Shown: positions 24,650 to 33,332, counted from the first letter of the stretch. The stretch: 64,000 bases of DNA from Streptomyces sp. NRRL F-5123 (GCF_000721495.1 NZ_JOHY01000014.1:62001-126000), one strand, 5' to 3'. Notes: a model not told the origin generated them from the sequence alone. Made by a program: numbers and translations.

Positions 24650-25372
24650 TCAGGCTTGCGCGGGCAGCAGTGCCGGGTCGGTGGCCGCGTCCCGCAGCCG
24701 GTTGAGGATGCCGCGCGCCGCCATCCGGTAGCCCCCGTCGTCGCCGTGCAGCACCGACTCCCCGTTGGCCAGCTCCATCAGCGCGCAGATCTCGAAGACG
24801 AGCTGCGCCCGGTCCACGTCCGCCCGCGCCTGTCCCGCCTGCTGCGCCTCGCGCAGCGTCTGCTCCAGGAAGGAGAACCAGTTCCGCCGCGCCGCCGCGA
24901 TCGTGTCGTGCAGCCGCCCCGGCCGGGCGCCGTACTCGGCGGTGACCGCGTAGAAGAAGCAGCCGCCGGGGAAGACCCGGGCCTGCGAGTACGCGAGCCA
25001 GCCCGTGCACAGCCGCCACAGCCGGTCGATGCCGTGCGGCAGCTCGTGCACCGGGTGCACGACCTGCTCCAGGAAGACGCGGATCGCGGTGCGCACCGTC
25101 GCGAGCTGCAGATCCTCCTTGGAGCCGAAGAGTGCGAAGACCCCGCTCTTGCTGAGCCCCAGGTCGCCCGCCAGCCGCCCGACCGTCAGCCCGTCCAGGC
25201 CCTCGACGGACGCCACGGCGGCGGCGTGGTCCAGCACCAGCCGCCGGGTCTCGTTGCCGCGTGCGATGCGGCCGTCGACGCCGCCGCGCGCGGTCCGGGT
25301 CGCGCCCGCCGTACGTGCCGCGCGCTGGGCCGCCGCGCCCCGCGCCGTCCGCGCCGTGTCCGTGGCCGCCAC
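24650..25372 (-). CDS. TetR family transcriptional regulator
   Basis: The protein has 240 residues from the GTG at 25372, chosen because GCGGAGG lies 5 nt upstream. The HTH is at about 58-82 ([20 protein letters not shown]), continuing FGSKEDLQ as in TetR proteins. The C-terminal part contains the TetR_C segment [17 protein letters not shown]. The first about 40 residues are a low-complexity Ala/Thr/Arg extension. It is upstream of a small gene whose promoter carries a TetR-like palindrome. Confidence 0.88.
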   Translation of the reverse strand: MAATDTARTARGAAAQRAARTAGATRTARGGVDGRIARGNETRRLVLDHAAAVASVEGLDGLTVGRLAGDLGLSKSGVFALFGSKEDLQLATVRTAIRVFLEQVVHPVHELPHGIDRLWRLCTGWLAYSQARVFPGGCFFYAVTAEYGARPGRLHDTIAAARRNWFSFLEQTLREAQQAGQARADVDRAQLVFEICALMELANGESVLHGDDGGYRMAARGILNRLRDAATDPALLPAQA

Positions 25373-25544
25373 CGAAGCCTCCGCCGGGTCGCCGTTCCGA
25401 TCCGCCCCAGGGTACGCGGGACGGGCGCACCGCCGTACGGTCACCTGCGGGTCGCCCGAAGGCGGCGGGAATGCCCGGGGTGCCGGGTGCGTTGACCCGA
25501 GCGCAAGGCGAAAACGACAACCATGTCGGAGAGGAAGTGGTCCC

Positions 25545-25709
25545 ATGGCCCGCAGCGAACAGCGCCCCGTGGTCACCCTGCGCTCCACCGCCGGGACCGG
25601 GCACAGCTACGTGACCCGCAAGAACCGGCGCAACGACCCCGACCGGCTGACGCTGGTCAAGTACGACCCCGTCGCCCGCGCGCACGTGCTCTTCCGCGAG
25701 GAGCGCTGA
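25545..25709 (+). CDS. rpmG: 50S ribosomal protein L33, cysteine-free form
   Basis: L33 of the large ribosomal subunit, 54 residues from the ATG at 25545 with AGAGGAAG upstream. [20 protein letters not shown] and [13 protein letters not shown] match the family. The two CxxC zinc motifs are absent, so this is the zinc-independent paralogue that normally replaces the zinc form under zinc starvation. It is followed after 59 nt by an equally cysteine-free L31. GAAAACGA at 25510-25517 upstream resembles one half of a Zur box, but the other half is poor. Confidence 0.93.
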   Translation: MARSEQRPVVTLRSTAGTGHSYVTRKNRRNDPDRLTLVKYDPVARAHVLFREER

Positions 25710-25768
25710 CCGCCCGGCGCTCGGCAGCACGTACCCCGGCCCCCCGATCCCACCGCGAGAGGACACCC

Positions 25769-26020
25769 ATGAAGCACGGCATCCACCCCGAGTCCCGCCC
25801 CGTGGTCTTCCGCGACAAGGCCGGCGACCTCGCCTTCCTCACCAGGTCGACGGCGACCTCCGACCGCAGCGTCGTCTGGACGGACGGGCAGAGCTACCCC
25901 GTCGTCGACGTGGAGATCTCCTCGGCGAGCCACCCCTTCTACACCGGCCGCGCCCGCGAGCTCGACACCGCGGGACGCGTCGAGCGCTTCCGCCGCCGCT
26001 ACGGCCGCACCGCCGGCTGA
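25769..26020 (+). CDS. rpmE2: 50S ribosomal protein L31 type B
   Basis: Type B L31, 83 residues from the ATG at 25769 (GAGAGGA upstream). [20 protein letters not shown] and [20 protein letters not shown] are diagnostic. It lacks the CxxC zinc ligands of type A L31. Together with the cysteine-free L33 it forms a pair generally derepressed when zinc is scarce. A strong terminator follows. Confidence 0.95.
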   Translation: MKHGIHPESRPVVFRDKAGDLAFLTRSTATSDRSVVWTDGQSYPVVDVEISSASHPFYTGRARELDTAGRVERFRRRYGRTAG

Positions 26021-26060
26021 CCCCGGCCGGCGCGCCGGCCCCGAGCCGGCCGCCGACCAC

Positions 26061-26097
26061 CGCGCCGCGCTCCCCGCCCCGCGGGGAGCGCGGCGCG
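26061..26097 (+). terminator. Strong hairpin terminator after rpmE2
   Basis: A perfect 17-bp stem (26061-26077 with 26081-26097) has a CCC loop. Confidence 0.78.
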
Positions 26098-26186
26098 TCA
26101 CATTTCCCGCGCCGGATCCGTCACAGGGACGACCGTCCACGCGCCGCGCACGTCCGCGGGGCGCGTCCTTGTGAGAGGAAGACCCG

Positions 26187-26834
26187 ATGCGGAATCCCGA
26201 GCTTTCGACCGATTTCACCATGATGTACCTGATGCACGACGCCCTCCGGCGGGAGCTGGGCCACATGAATGCCCTCGCCGCCCGTACGGACGTCGATCCC
26301 CGGGAGGTCTTCCGCGGCGCGCCCGGCTGGCAGCTCTTCAAGGACGTCCTGCTCGTCCACCACAGCGCCGAGGACGCCGCGCTGTGGCCCGGCATACGCG
26401 ACGCCGTCGAGGGCAAGCCCGAACTGCTGGCGGTCCTGGACGCGATGGAGGCCGAGCACGCGCACATCGACCCGGCCCTGGAGGCCGTGGACGCCGCCGT
26501 CGCCGCCGAAGGCGCGGACGGCGGCGCGCTGGCCGCCGCCGTGGGGTTGCTCACGGCGGGGCTGACCGCCCACCTCGCCCACGAGGAGGACGAGGGCCTC
26601 CCGATCGTCGACGCCCATGCGACGCCGGAGGTCCTGCAGGAGTTCGGCGTGGCGCACAGCAAGGGCTTCGGGGCGAAGGCGCCGCAGGTGCTGCCCTGGC
26701 TGCTGGAGGGCGCGGACGCCGCCGACACCGAGGCGACGCTGCGGACGATGCCCGAGCCCGTGCGCGCGCAGCTCGCCGCCGAGTGGCAGCCGGCCTTCGC
26801 CGCGCTCGGCCGCTGGGGCGCGCCCGCGGCCTGA
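26187..26834 (+). CDS. Hemerythrin domain protein
   Basis: This is a four-helix-bundle hemerythrin-like protein of 215 residues from the ATG at 26187, with GAGAGGAAGA upstream. Likely di-iron ligands are spread as expected: LMHDALRRE, VHHSAEDAALWP, MEAEHAHIDP and HLAHEEDEGLP. It may sense or store oxygen, nitric oxide or iron. No regulator or partner is adjacent. The about 50 C-terminal residues beyond the bundle are unassigned. Confidence 0.88.
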   Translation: MRNPELSTDFTMMYLMHDALRRELGHMNALAARTDVDPREVFRGAPGWQLFKDVLLVHHSAEDAALWPGIRDAVEGKPELLAVLDAMEAEHAHIDPALEAVDAAVAAEGADGGALAAAVGLLTAGLTAHLAHEEDEGLPIVDAHATPEVLQEFGVAHSKGFGAKAPQVLPWLLEGADAADTEATLRTMPEPVRAQLAAEWQPAFAALGRWGAPAA

Positions 26835-26840
26835 CCGCCC

Positions 26841-26881
26841 CGCCGCCGTGCGGGGCACGTTCCCTGCCCCGCACGGCGGCG
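26841..26881. terminator. Bidirectional hairpin terminator
   Basis: A perfect 17-bp stem (26841-26857 with 26865-26881) with a 7-nt loop separates the convergent hemerythrin and acetyltransferase genes. Confidence 0.78.
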
Positions 26882-26885
26882 CGCG

Positions 26886-27445
26886 TCACAGCGCGCGGTG
26901 CATGATGTGCAGCCCGACGTAGCCGGGCTTCGGGTGCCGGAAGCCTCCCGGAGTGTCCCGACGACCTCGAAGCCGAGCGACCGGTAGAGCGCCACGGCAG
27001 GATCGTCGGACGCCACGACGGCGTTGAACCGCATCGCCCGGTGGCCCGCGGTCCGCGCCCACTCCACCGAGTACGCGTACAGGGCGCGCCCCGCACCCTT
27101 GCCCCGGTGGGCCGGGTCGACCATGTAGCCGGCGCTCGCGATGTGCGAGCCGTTGCCCATGCGGTTCCTCTTCATCTTCGCCGAGCCCACCACCCGGCCC
27201 TCGTCGTCGACGGCGACGACGGTGCGGAACGGCTCCGCGAGCATCCACCACTCGCGGGCCCGCTCGCTCGTCAGATCCGGCGGGCAGGTGAACGTCTCGC
27301 CCTCGGTGACGATGCGGTGGAAGAACGGCCAGACGGCCGGCCGGTCCTGGTCGGTGGCTTCCCTGATCAGCGTCGGGCCGGCCTGCCCGCCTCCGCGGCG
27401 CCGCCGCCACCGTATATTCCCCGCCGGTGTCCCGCGGGGCGGCAC
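26886..27445 (-). pseudogene. GNAT acetyltransferase with a 1-nt frameshift
   Basis: The frame that starts near 27445 (or a later non-ATG start, since no clear start or ribosome site is visible) encodes a complete GNAT domain. Its acetyl-CoA loop is VDPAHRGKGAGRALYAYSVE, followed by DPAVALYRSLGFEVVGTLRE. Around 26940 this frame leaves the family. The expected C-terminus, FRHPKPGYVGLHIMHRAL, continues in another frame and ends at TGA 26886-26888. A single missing base explains this. It could be a sequencing error or a recent mutation, because the rest of the gene is intact. Confidence 0.75.
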
Positions 27446-27459
27446 TAGGCTTGGCGCCC

Positions 27460-27990
27460 ATGGACGACAGCGCGCCCCGTATACGCATCCGGCCCGGCGC
27501 CCCCGCCGACGCTCCCGCCGTGCTCGACATGCTCGACGGCGCGGTGGCGTGGATGAACGGCCGCGGCAACACCGAGCAGTGGGGGACCACCCCGTATTCG
27601 CAGAAGCCCGGCGGGGTGGAGCGGGTGCGGCGCTACACCACCGACAACATGCCCTTCATCGCCGAGGTGGACGGCGTGCCCGCCGGGGCGGTCGTGCTCG
27701 ACACCGGCCCCAGCCCGCAGATGCCCATCGCGCCCGCCGCCGAACCCGAGCGCTACGTCCGGCTGCTGATCTCCGACCGGCGGCTCGCCGGGCAGGGCAT
27801 CGGCGCGGCGCTGCTGGAGCACGCGGCCGAGCAGACCCGGCAGGCGGGCGTGTCGCTGCTGCGCGTCGACTGCTGGGCGGGCGGCGGGGGCGAACTCGTC
27901 GCCTTCTACGAGCGCTGCGGCTTCACCCGTACGGAGAGCTTTCTGTCCGGCAGCTGGCCCGGGCAGGTCCTGGACCGCCGGGTCGGCTGA
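27460..27990 (+). CDS. GNAT family N-acetyltransferase
   Basis: This is an acetyl-CoA-dependent acetyltransferase of 176 residues from the ATG at 27460. The CoA-binding motif is RLAGQGIGAALLEHA (about 107-121), and VAFYERCGFTRTES closes the fold. The target is unknown. TAGGCT at 27445-27450 lies 9 nt before the ATG, so the message probably has almost no leader. It is divergent from the frameshifted GNAT gene. Confidence 0.87.
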   Translation: MDDSAPRIRIRPGAPADAPAVLDMLDGAVAWMNGRGNTEQWGTTPYSQKPGGVERVRRYTTDNMPFIAEVDGVPAGAVVLDTGPSPQMPIAPAAEPERYVRLLISDRRLAGQGIGAALLEHAAEQTRQAGVSLLRVDCWAGGGGELVAFYERCGFTRTESFLSGSWPGQVLDRRVG

Positions 27991-28032
27991 CGGATCCGGG
28001 CCCGCGGGCCCGCGACCGCCGGAGCTGCCCGC

Positions 28033-28665
28033 TCAGTCGAGGCGGATGTGCTTCACGCTCACCCAGGTCCGCCGCAGCGTGCCGCGCAGCGCGCCGTCGG
28101 TGTCCGGCGCCGCGTCCAGCCCGGCGGAGGCAGCGATCCGCCCGGCCACCTCCGGGACGCCGATGCTGTCGGTCCACAGCTGCTCGGCGAAATCCGGCCC
28201 CTGGAGCCGCTCCAGGCACAGGTCCAGCTTCCCGAGCGCGAAGCTCTCGCGCCGCAGCGGGACGTCCTTCCCGGCGACCGCCCCGAGCGCCCACCCGAAG
28301 GCGCGGCTCCGCAGCCGCCGCACAACGGTCTCCCGCTCGGCGAGCAGCGCGAAGTGCCGTACGTCGTGCCCGCGGTCGCGCAGCCGCCCGACCGTCTCCG
28401 CGAAATACCCGGGCTCGACCACCGTCATCGGCACGATCACCGCCCCCGGATGCCGGGTCGCCGCGATGTCCAGCACCTCGAAGACCCCCTCCCGCCACGC
28501 CCGCAGGTCCTGGAAGTCCCCCCGCAGGGCGCGCGGCATCGCCCGGTGCAGCCCGAACCCGACATGCTCCGGATCGCACACCACGCTCCCCGCGACCCGC
28601 CGGGCCAGCTCGTACGCGGTCGCGGTCTTGCCACCCCCGAAGGGCCCGTTGATCCACACCAGCAT
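28033..28665 (-). CDS. TmrB-like ATP-binding protein
   Basis: This is a P-loop protein of 210 residues from the ATG at 28665. The Walker A motif is at the very N-terminus, MLVWINGPFGGGKTATAYEL, and CDPEHVGFGLHR follows, as in the Bacillus tunicamycin-resistance protein TmrB and related AAA proteins. It may bind or phosphorylate a small molecule. TAGGGT lies 6 nt before the ATG on the minus strand, consistent with leaderless transcription. Confidence 0.82.
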   Translation of the reverse strand: MLVWINGPFGGGKTATAYELARRVAGSVVCDPEHVGFGLHRAMPRALRGDFQDLRAWREGVFEVLDIAATRHPGAVIVPMTVVEPGYFAETVGRLRDRGHDVRHFALLAERETVVRRLRSRAFGWALGAVAGKDVPLRRESFALGKLDLCLERLQGPDFAEQLWTDSIGVPEVAGRIAASAGLDAAPDTDGALRGTLRRTWVSVKHIRLD

Positions 28666-28751
28666 GCAGCGACCCTACGCGTCCGGCCCGGTGCGCGGGC
28701 GGGGGCGCGGCAGCAGCAGGCCGGCCGGCGGGCGGCTGAGGTCGCTCGGCG

Positions 28752-28800
28752 CTCTTCCGCCGGGCTGAGCCCCTTTGAACTCTTCCGCCGGGCTCAGCCC
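28752..28800. repeat. Tandem 21-bp hairpin repeats downstream of the MFS gene
   Basis: Two copies that differ at one base, CTCTTCCGCCGGGCT(G/C)AGCCC, lie at 28752-28772 and 28780-28800. Each ends in a GGGCTnAGCCC palindrome. The second copy contains the MFS stop codon. They may act as paired terminators. Confidence 0.6.
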
Positions 28801-30380
28801 TCTTCCGTCGCGGAGACGAAGTCCCGGCTGCGGATTAGGAGCAGCGAGAGCACGCCGCCCACCAGGGCGATGACCGCCGCCACCAGCAGGATGTGGTCCA
28901 GGCCCGCGGTGAAGGCGGCGCGGGCCGCGGCGGATGCCGCCGGGCGCTGCGCAGGCGGGACGTGGGCGACGGCGGCGGAGGACTGGCCGTTGGTGAGCGC
29001 CGACGCGAACTGCGAGGCCTGCGAGGACAGGCCCGGGATCCGGCTCAGCTGCTCCGTCACCACCGACTGCACCCGGGTGGCGAACAGCGCGCCCAGCAGG
29101 GCGATGCCGGTCGCGACGCCGACCTGCCGGAAGGTGGAGTTGACGCCCGAGGCCATGCCCGCCTGCCGGGCCGGCACGACGCCCACCGCCGTCGAGGCGA
29201 GCGGCGGGTTGATCATGCCGATGCCGACGCCCGCGAGCAGCAGGCCGGGGATCAGGTGTGTCCAGCCGGAGCCCGCACCCAGCCCGCGCATCCACAGCAG
29301 GCCGAGGCCCACGACGATCCCGCCGGGGCCGATGAGCAGCCGCACCGGCACGCGCGACGACAGCCGCCCGGAGACCGCGGCCACGACGAAGATCGGCCCC
29401 GAGGCCACCAGCAGCCTCAGGCCCGTGCCGAAGGCGGAGTAGCCCAGCACGTCCTGGATGTAGAGGGTGAGGTACAGGAACATCGCGAAGATCGACGCGG
29501 CCATGCTGAAGGAGGCGATCAGCCCTCCCGAGAAGGTGGGCTTCTTCAGCAGCGACAGGTCGAACATGGGCTGCCGTCCCGCGACCTCGATCGCCAGGAA
29601 GGCGCACAGCAGCACCGCCGCGGCCGCGAAGCACTCCAGCACCAGCGTGTCGGTGAAACCGCGCTCACCGGACTTGATCAGCGCGAAGACCAGGAAGGCG
29701 AGCGAGCCGGTGAAGGTCGCGAAGCCCCACCAGTCCGGCCGCCGCGGGCGCGGGTCGCGCGACTCACGGACCCGCGCCCATGTCACCGCCAGGGCCATCA
29801 GCCCGACCGGCACATTGACGTAGAAGATCCAGCGCCAGGAGATCCCCGAGGTCAGCGCGCCGCCGACGACCGGACCGACCGCCACGGCCAGGCCCGTCAC
29901 CGCGCCCCACACCCCGAAGGCCAGCCCGCGCTCGCGGCCGTGGAAGGTCTCGGCGAGGATCGCCAGCGACACCGCGAACATCGCGGCGCCCCCGATGCCC
30001 TGCAGCCCGCGCGCGAGCTGCAGGAAGAGCGTGCCGGTGGCCATCCCGCACAGGAGCGAGGCGATCGTGAAGACGGCGAGCCCGGCCAGGTACGCGCGTC
30101 TGCGCCCGAAGAGGTCGGCCAGCGAGCCGCAGGTCAGCAGCGTCGAGGCGAGGGTGAGGGCGTAGGCGTCCACGACCCACTGGAGGTCGGAGAAGCTGCT
30201 GTGCAGCTCGCGCTGCACATCCGGCAGCGCGACGTTCACGATGGTGATGTCCAGCAGCAGCATGAACGTGCCGACGCACACCGCCGTCAGCGTCCACCAG
30301 CGGTGGACCTCGCCCTGCCGCGCCTGGTCGCCGGAGGGCGCGGCCTGTCCGGTCGCGGGGGTCTGGGCCCTGGTCGCCAT
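28794..30380 (-). CDS. MFS drug exporter, DHA2 (14-TM, EmrB/QacA) type
   Basis: This is a proton-driven multidrug exporter of 528 residues from the ATG at 30380. Family motifs include LLDITIVNVALPDVQREL in TM1, LTCGSLADLFGRRRAYLAG for motif A, and AVGPVVGGALTSGISWRWIF for motif C. About fourteen hydrophobic segments fit the DHA2 class. Long Ala/Ser-rich stretches occur near residues 455-490 before the last helix. It follows the PfpI-family gene by 12 nt, so the two are probably co-transcribed. Confidence 0.92.
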   Translation of the reverse strand: MATRAQTPATGQAAPSGDQARQGEVHRWWTLTAVCVGTFMLLLDITIVNVALPDVQRELHSSFSDLQWVVDAYALTLASTLLTCGSLADLFGRRRAYLAGLAVFTIASLLCGMATGTLFLQLARGLQGIGGAAMFAVSLAILAETFHGRERGLAFGVWGAVTGLAVAVGPVVGGALTSGISWRWIFYVNVPVGLMALAVTWARVRESRDPRPRRPDWWGFATFTGSLAFLVFALIKSGERGFTDTLVLECFAAAAVLLCAFLAIEVAGRQPMFDLSLLKKPTFSGGLIASFSMAASIFAMFLYLTLYIQDVLGYSAFGTGLRLLVASGPIFVVAAVSGRLSSRVPVRLLIGPGGIVVGLGLLWMRGLGAGSGWTHLIPGLLLAGVGIGMINPPLASTAVGVVPARQAGMASGVNSTFRQVGVATGIALLGALFATRVQSVVTEQLSRIPGLSSQASQFASALTNGQSSAAVAHVPPAQRPAASAAARAAFTAGLDHILLVAAVIALVGGVLSLLLIRSRDFVSATEEG

Positions 30381-30392
30381 GGCGTACGCCCC

Positions 30393-30959
30393 TCAGGGCG
30401 ACGTGACCAGCGCCGCCTCCACCTCGCGGAGGAAGTCGTCCAGGTCGTCGGGGGTGCGCGAGGTGACCAGCGTCCAGCCGCCCGTGCCGTCGGCGACCAC
30501 CGGGCGGTCCACCCAGCGGCCGCCCGCGTTGGCGATGTCGGTGCGCAGCGACGGGTACGACGTGAGGGTCTTGCCGCGCACCACGTCCGCCTCCACCAGC
30601 GCCCACGGGCCGTGGCAGATCGCCGCGACGGGCCGCCCCGAGGCGGCGAAGCCCCGGGCCGTCTCGACGGCCCGGTGGTCCATCCGCAGGTGGTCGGCGT
30701 TCAGCGCGCCGCCCGGCACGAGCAGCAGGTCGTAGTCCGCCGGGTCGGCGTCGTCGAGCGTCGTCGTCGGCGGGACGCTGCGGCCCGGCTCCTTGTCGCC
30801 GACCAGCGTCTGCACCGGCTCCCGGGACACCGCCGCCACGTCGACGTCGGCGCCGTTGCCGCGCAGATGGTCGACGGGGACGACCAGCTCGTCCTGCTCG
30901 ACCCCGTAGTTCGTGACCACTGCGAGGACCTTGCGTCCCTGGAGATCGTTGCCGGCCAT
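30393..30959 (-). CDS. DJ-1/PfpI family protein
   Basis: This is a class I glutamine amidotransferase-like protein of 188 residues from the ATG at 30959, with GGGAG 7 nt upstream. The nucleophile elbow is AAICHGPWALVEA, with the conserved Cys-His, and LLLVPGGALNADHLRMD precedes it. The family includes general-stress proteins (YfkM-like), proteases and deglycases. A GGGTAT motif about 135 bp upstream suggests sigma-B-type stress control. It is the first gene of a two-gene unit with the MFS exporter. Confidence 0.9.
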   Translation of the reverse strand: MAGNDLQGRKVLAVVTNYGVEQDELVVPVDHLRGNGADVDVAAVSREPVQTLVGDKEPGRSVPPTTTLDDADPADYDLLLVPGGALNADHLRMDHRAVETARGFAASGRPVAAICHGPWALVEADVVRGKTLTSYPSLRTDIANAGGRWVDRPVVADGTGGWTLVTSRTPDDLDDFLREVEAALVTSP

Positions 30960-31091
30960 GGGCTCGCTCCCTTCCCGGGTGTTCGCGCGTCGTCCTCCCA
31001 CGCGTGCCCGACGGAGAGACCGGTATGCATCGCCGTCCGGCGCGCCCGCCGGTTGCGGCGGCGGAGGACGGGTACGCGCCAGGCCAGGGGA

Positions 31092-31097
31092 ATACCC
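31092..31097 (-). promoter_or_regulatory. Sigma-B-like -10 motif GGGTAT
   Basis: Read on the minus strand this is GGGTAT, the -10 favoured by SigB-family factors in Streptomyces. It points toward the PfpI gene (start 30959). No clear GTTT -35 is present 14-16 nt upstream. Confidence 0.35.
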
Positions 31098-31127
31098 GCC
31101 GCCGTGTCCGAGCGAGGAGGCGTGACC

Positions 31128-31190
31128 ATGGACGACCCCGCCGACCCCGCCCACTCCGTGGCACGCCCTGCCCGTCCCGGCCGCCCGTGA
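31128..31190 (+). CDS. 20-aa upstream ORF coupled to the CDF transporter
   Basis: ATG 31128 has GGAGG 7 nt upstream. The ORF encodes a 20-residue Asp/Pro/Arg-rich peptide (starts MDDPADPAHSVARP). Its TGA (31188-31190) overlaps the transporter's GTG in a GTGA. The good ribosome site belongs to this ORF and not to the transporter. Confidence 0.5.
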   Translation: MDDPADPAHSVARPARPGRP

Positions 31191-32236
31191 CTCCCGGCGA
31201 CGAGGGCGGCACGCACCCGTCGCGACGGGCGGACGACGACGGCCGTACCACCGGCACCGTGATCGTCGCGCTGCTGGCCAACGTGCTGATCACCCTCGCC
31301 AAGGCCGTGACCGGGGCGCTCACCGCCTCCCCGGCCCTGCTCGCGGAGGCCGCGCACTCCGTCGCCGACACCCTCAACGAGGTCTTCCTGCTCGCCTCGG
31401 TCCGCCGCAGCAGGCGCCGCCCCGACGCCCGCCACCCCTTCGGCTACGGCAAGGAGCGCTACTTCTGGGCGCTGCTCGCGGCGGTCGGCATCTTCGTCAC
31501 CGGCGGCTGCTTCTCCTTCTACCAGGGCCTCCACGCCTGGTTCACGCCCGAGCGCCAGTCCACCGCCGGCTTCGTGGCCACCTACGCGGTCCTGGGGGTC
31601 GCGCTCGCCGCCGAGGGCACGTCGCTGCTGCGCGCCACCGCCCAGCTGCGGGCGAGGGCGCGGGCCCACGGCCGCACCCTCGCCCGGGAGGTCGCCGCGA
31701 GCGACGACCCGACCGTGCGCACCGTCTTCGCCGAGGACGCCACCGCGGTCCTCGGCGTGCTGCTCGCCGCCGCCGGTGTGCTCGGCCACCAGCTGACCGG
31801 CTCGCAGCGCTGGGAGGCCGCCGCCGCGCTGGCCATCGCCGTCCTGCTGGTGCTCGTCGCGTACGTCCTCGGCCGCGCCACCCGCGACCTGCTCGTCGGC
31901 CAGGCCGCCGACCCGCATCAGCAGCGGGAGGCGTACGGCATCCTCGCCGAGCAGCCCGAGATCGACACGGTCACCGCGCTGCAGACCATGCGCCTGGGCG
32001 TCGACACCGCGTTGCTCGCCGCCCGCGTCGACCTGCGGGCGGGCATCGACAGCGAGGAGGTCGAGGAGGTCAGCGTGCGCATCAAGGCCGAGCTCCACCG
32101 CCGCTGCCCGGCCTTCACCGAGATCTTCCTCGACATCGTCGACGCCGACACGGCCGACCGCGCCCGTGCCGCGGCCCACCGCCGAGCGCTCGACCGCGCG
32201 GCTGCGGCCCAGGACGACTCCGACCCGCCCGCCTGA
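31187..32236 (+). CDS. Cation diffusion facilitator family transporter
   Basis: This is a divalent metal/proton antiporter of the CDF family, 349 residues from the GTG at 31187. It resembles the ZnT9-like branch. TM2 contains LLAEAAHSVADTLNEVFLL with the metal-site His and Asp, and TM5 contains VFAEDATAVLGVLLAAAG, where an ED pair replaces HxxxD. A cytoplasmic C-terminal domain (about 250-325) includes VEEVSVRIKAELHRRCPAF. Metal specificity is uncertain. Translation is probably coupled to the 20-aa ORF. Confidence 0.85.
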   Translation: MTPGDEGGTHPSRRADDDGRTTGTVIVALLANVLITLAKAVTGALTASPALLAEAAHSVADTLNEVFLLASVRRSRRRPDARHPFGYGKERYFWALLAAVGIFVTGGCFSFYQGLHAWFTPERQSTAGFVATYAVLGVALAAEGTSLLRATAQLRARARAHGRTLAREVAASDDPTVRTVFAEDATAVLGVLLAAAGVLGHQLTGSQRWEAAAALAIAVLLVLVAYVLGRATRDLLVGQAADPHQQREAYGILAEQPEIDTVTALQTMRLGVDTALLAARVDLRAGIDSEEVEEVSVRIKAELHRRCPAFTEIFLDIVDADTADRARAAAHRRALDRAAAAQDDSDPPA

Positions 32237-32822
32237 AGTCGCGGCTTCTGCACGGGCGGGGCTGCCCGCGCGGCCCCCGCGTTCGACGCACGCTTCCCCC
32301 CCGCGGGCGACGGTGCCCCGCCCGCAACCGTGCTCCCCGCGGCCCGGGTGCTCCCGGAGACGGCCGCACCGCCGGGCGAGCGGGGGTGGCGGGGCACTGC
32401 GCGGCCGGTCCCGCCCCTGCCGACGGGTCGGGGGCGAGCGACCAACTCTTCGGGGCCTTGGGAACCCGCGCTGGCGGTGCTCCCGGAAACGCCGCACCGC
32501 CGGGCGAGCGGGGTCGGCGGGGCACTGCGCGGTCGGTCCCGCCACCCCCGGAAGTCCGCGGCAGCCATCTCCTCGGGGTGGTCACGGCCCGCGCTCCGGC
32601 GAGGGGACACCGCACGTGGCAGCCACCGGGGCGGGGGCCCTGGACAGCAGCCTGCCCCTCTCCTGCCGCGCAGCGGGAGGCAGCCCGGAACCCCTACGCC
32701 GCACGAGCGGCCCGCGCGGGGTTTCCGGCGCGGCGCCCGGGACAGACGGTGGCCATGGCGTAGCCCATGCGTAGGAGTGGCCGCCGGGCGTCGGCCCGGA
32801 CGGCGCGGGAGGAGGCCGGGAC
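32237..32822. other. Gene-free interval before the Mrp operon
   Basis: No frame in these 586 bases is convincing as coding. The main content is a degenerate duplication of about 68 bp (listed separately). The last part should contain the promoter of the antiporter operon, although no clear hexamers are seen. Confidence 0.5.
32347..32543. repeat. Imperfect 69/68-bp direct repeat
   Basis: Copies at 32347-32415 and 32476-32543 share long identical blocks, such as GCACCGCCGGGCGAGCGG and GGCGGGGCACTGCGCGG, with a few substitutions and single-base indels. The offset is 129 bp. It is not coding as far as I can tell, and its origin is unknown. Confidence 0.7.
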
Positions 32823-33332
32823 GTGTCCAGTACCCACCGCGCGCTCGCCGCCTCGATCGCCACCGTCCTGGCGTGGACGGCCCTCCTCCTCGTCCTCTAC
32901 GTCGTCCTCATCTCGGCCGTCACCCCGCTGGAGTGGGCCGTCGGCGGCGCCCTCGCCCTCCTGGGCGGCTGCGCCGCGGACGCCGTGCGCCGCGCGGAGC
33001 GGCCCGCGGTCCGCGCGGACCGCCGCACCGCCGCGGCGCTCGCCGCCCTGCCCGCGGCCCTGCTGCGCGAGACGGCGGAGCTGGCCTCCGCCGTCTCGCG
33101 CGCCCTGTTCCGCCGCGACGGCGGGTCCGCCGACGACGGTCCGGTCGTCCTACGCCTCCCCGCGGGGGGCGACCCCGCCGTCGTCGCGGTACTGCTGTCC
33201 GCGACGCCCGGCACCTGCGTCGTCGACATCGCCCCCGGCCGCGCCCCGGAGCTGGCCGTCCATCTGCTCGGCGGCCCCGCCCGGAAGGCCTCACCGGTCG
33301 AGCGGGCCCTCGGTGTGCGGCGGCCGGCGTGA
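32823..33332 (+). CDS. mrpE: Mrp antiporter subunit E (MnhE/MrpE)
   Basis: Membrane subunit of a multi-subunit Na+/H+ antiporter, 169 residues from the GTG at 32823 with GGAGG about 9 nt upstream. Two N-terminal helices (AWTALLLVLYVVLISAVTPL and AVGGALALLGGCAADAV) precede a soluble domain containing VVVAVLLSATPGTCVVDI-like strands, as in MnhE. It is the first gene of a seven-gene run linked by 4-nt overlaps. Confidence 0.85.
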   Translation: MSSTHRALAASIATVLAWTALLLVLYVVLISAVTPLEWAVGGALALLGGCAADAVRRAERPAVRADRRTAAALAALPAALLRETAELASAVSRALFRRDGGSADDGPVVLRLPAGGDPAVVAVLLSATPGTCVVDIAPGRAPELAVHLLGGPARKASPVERALGVRRPA

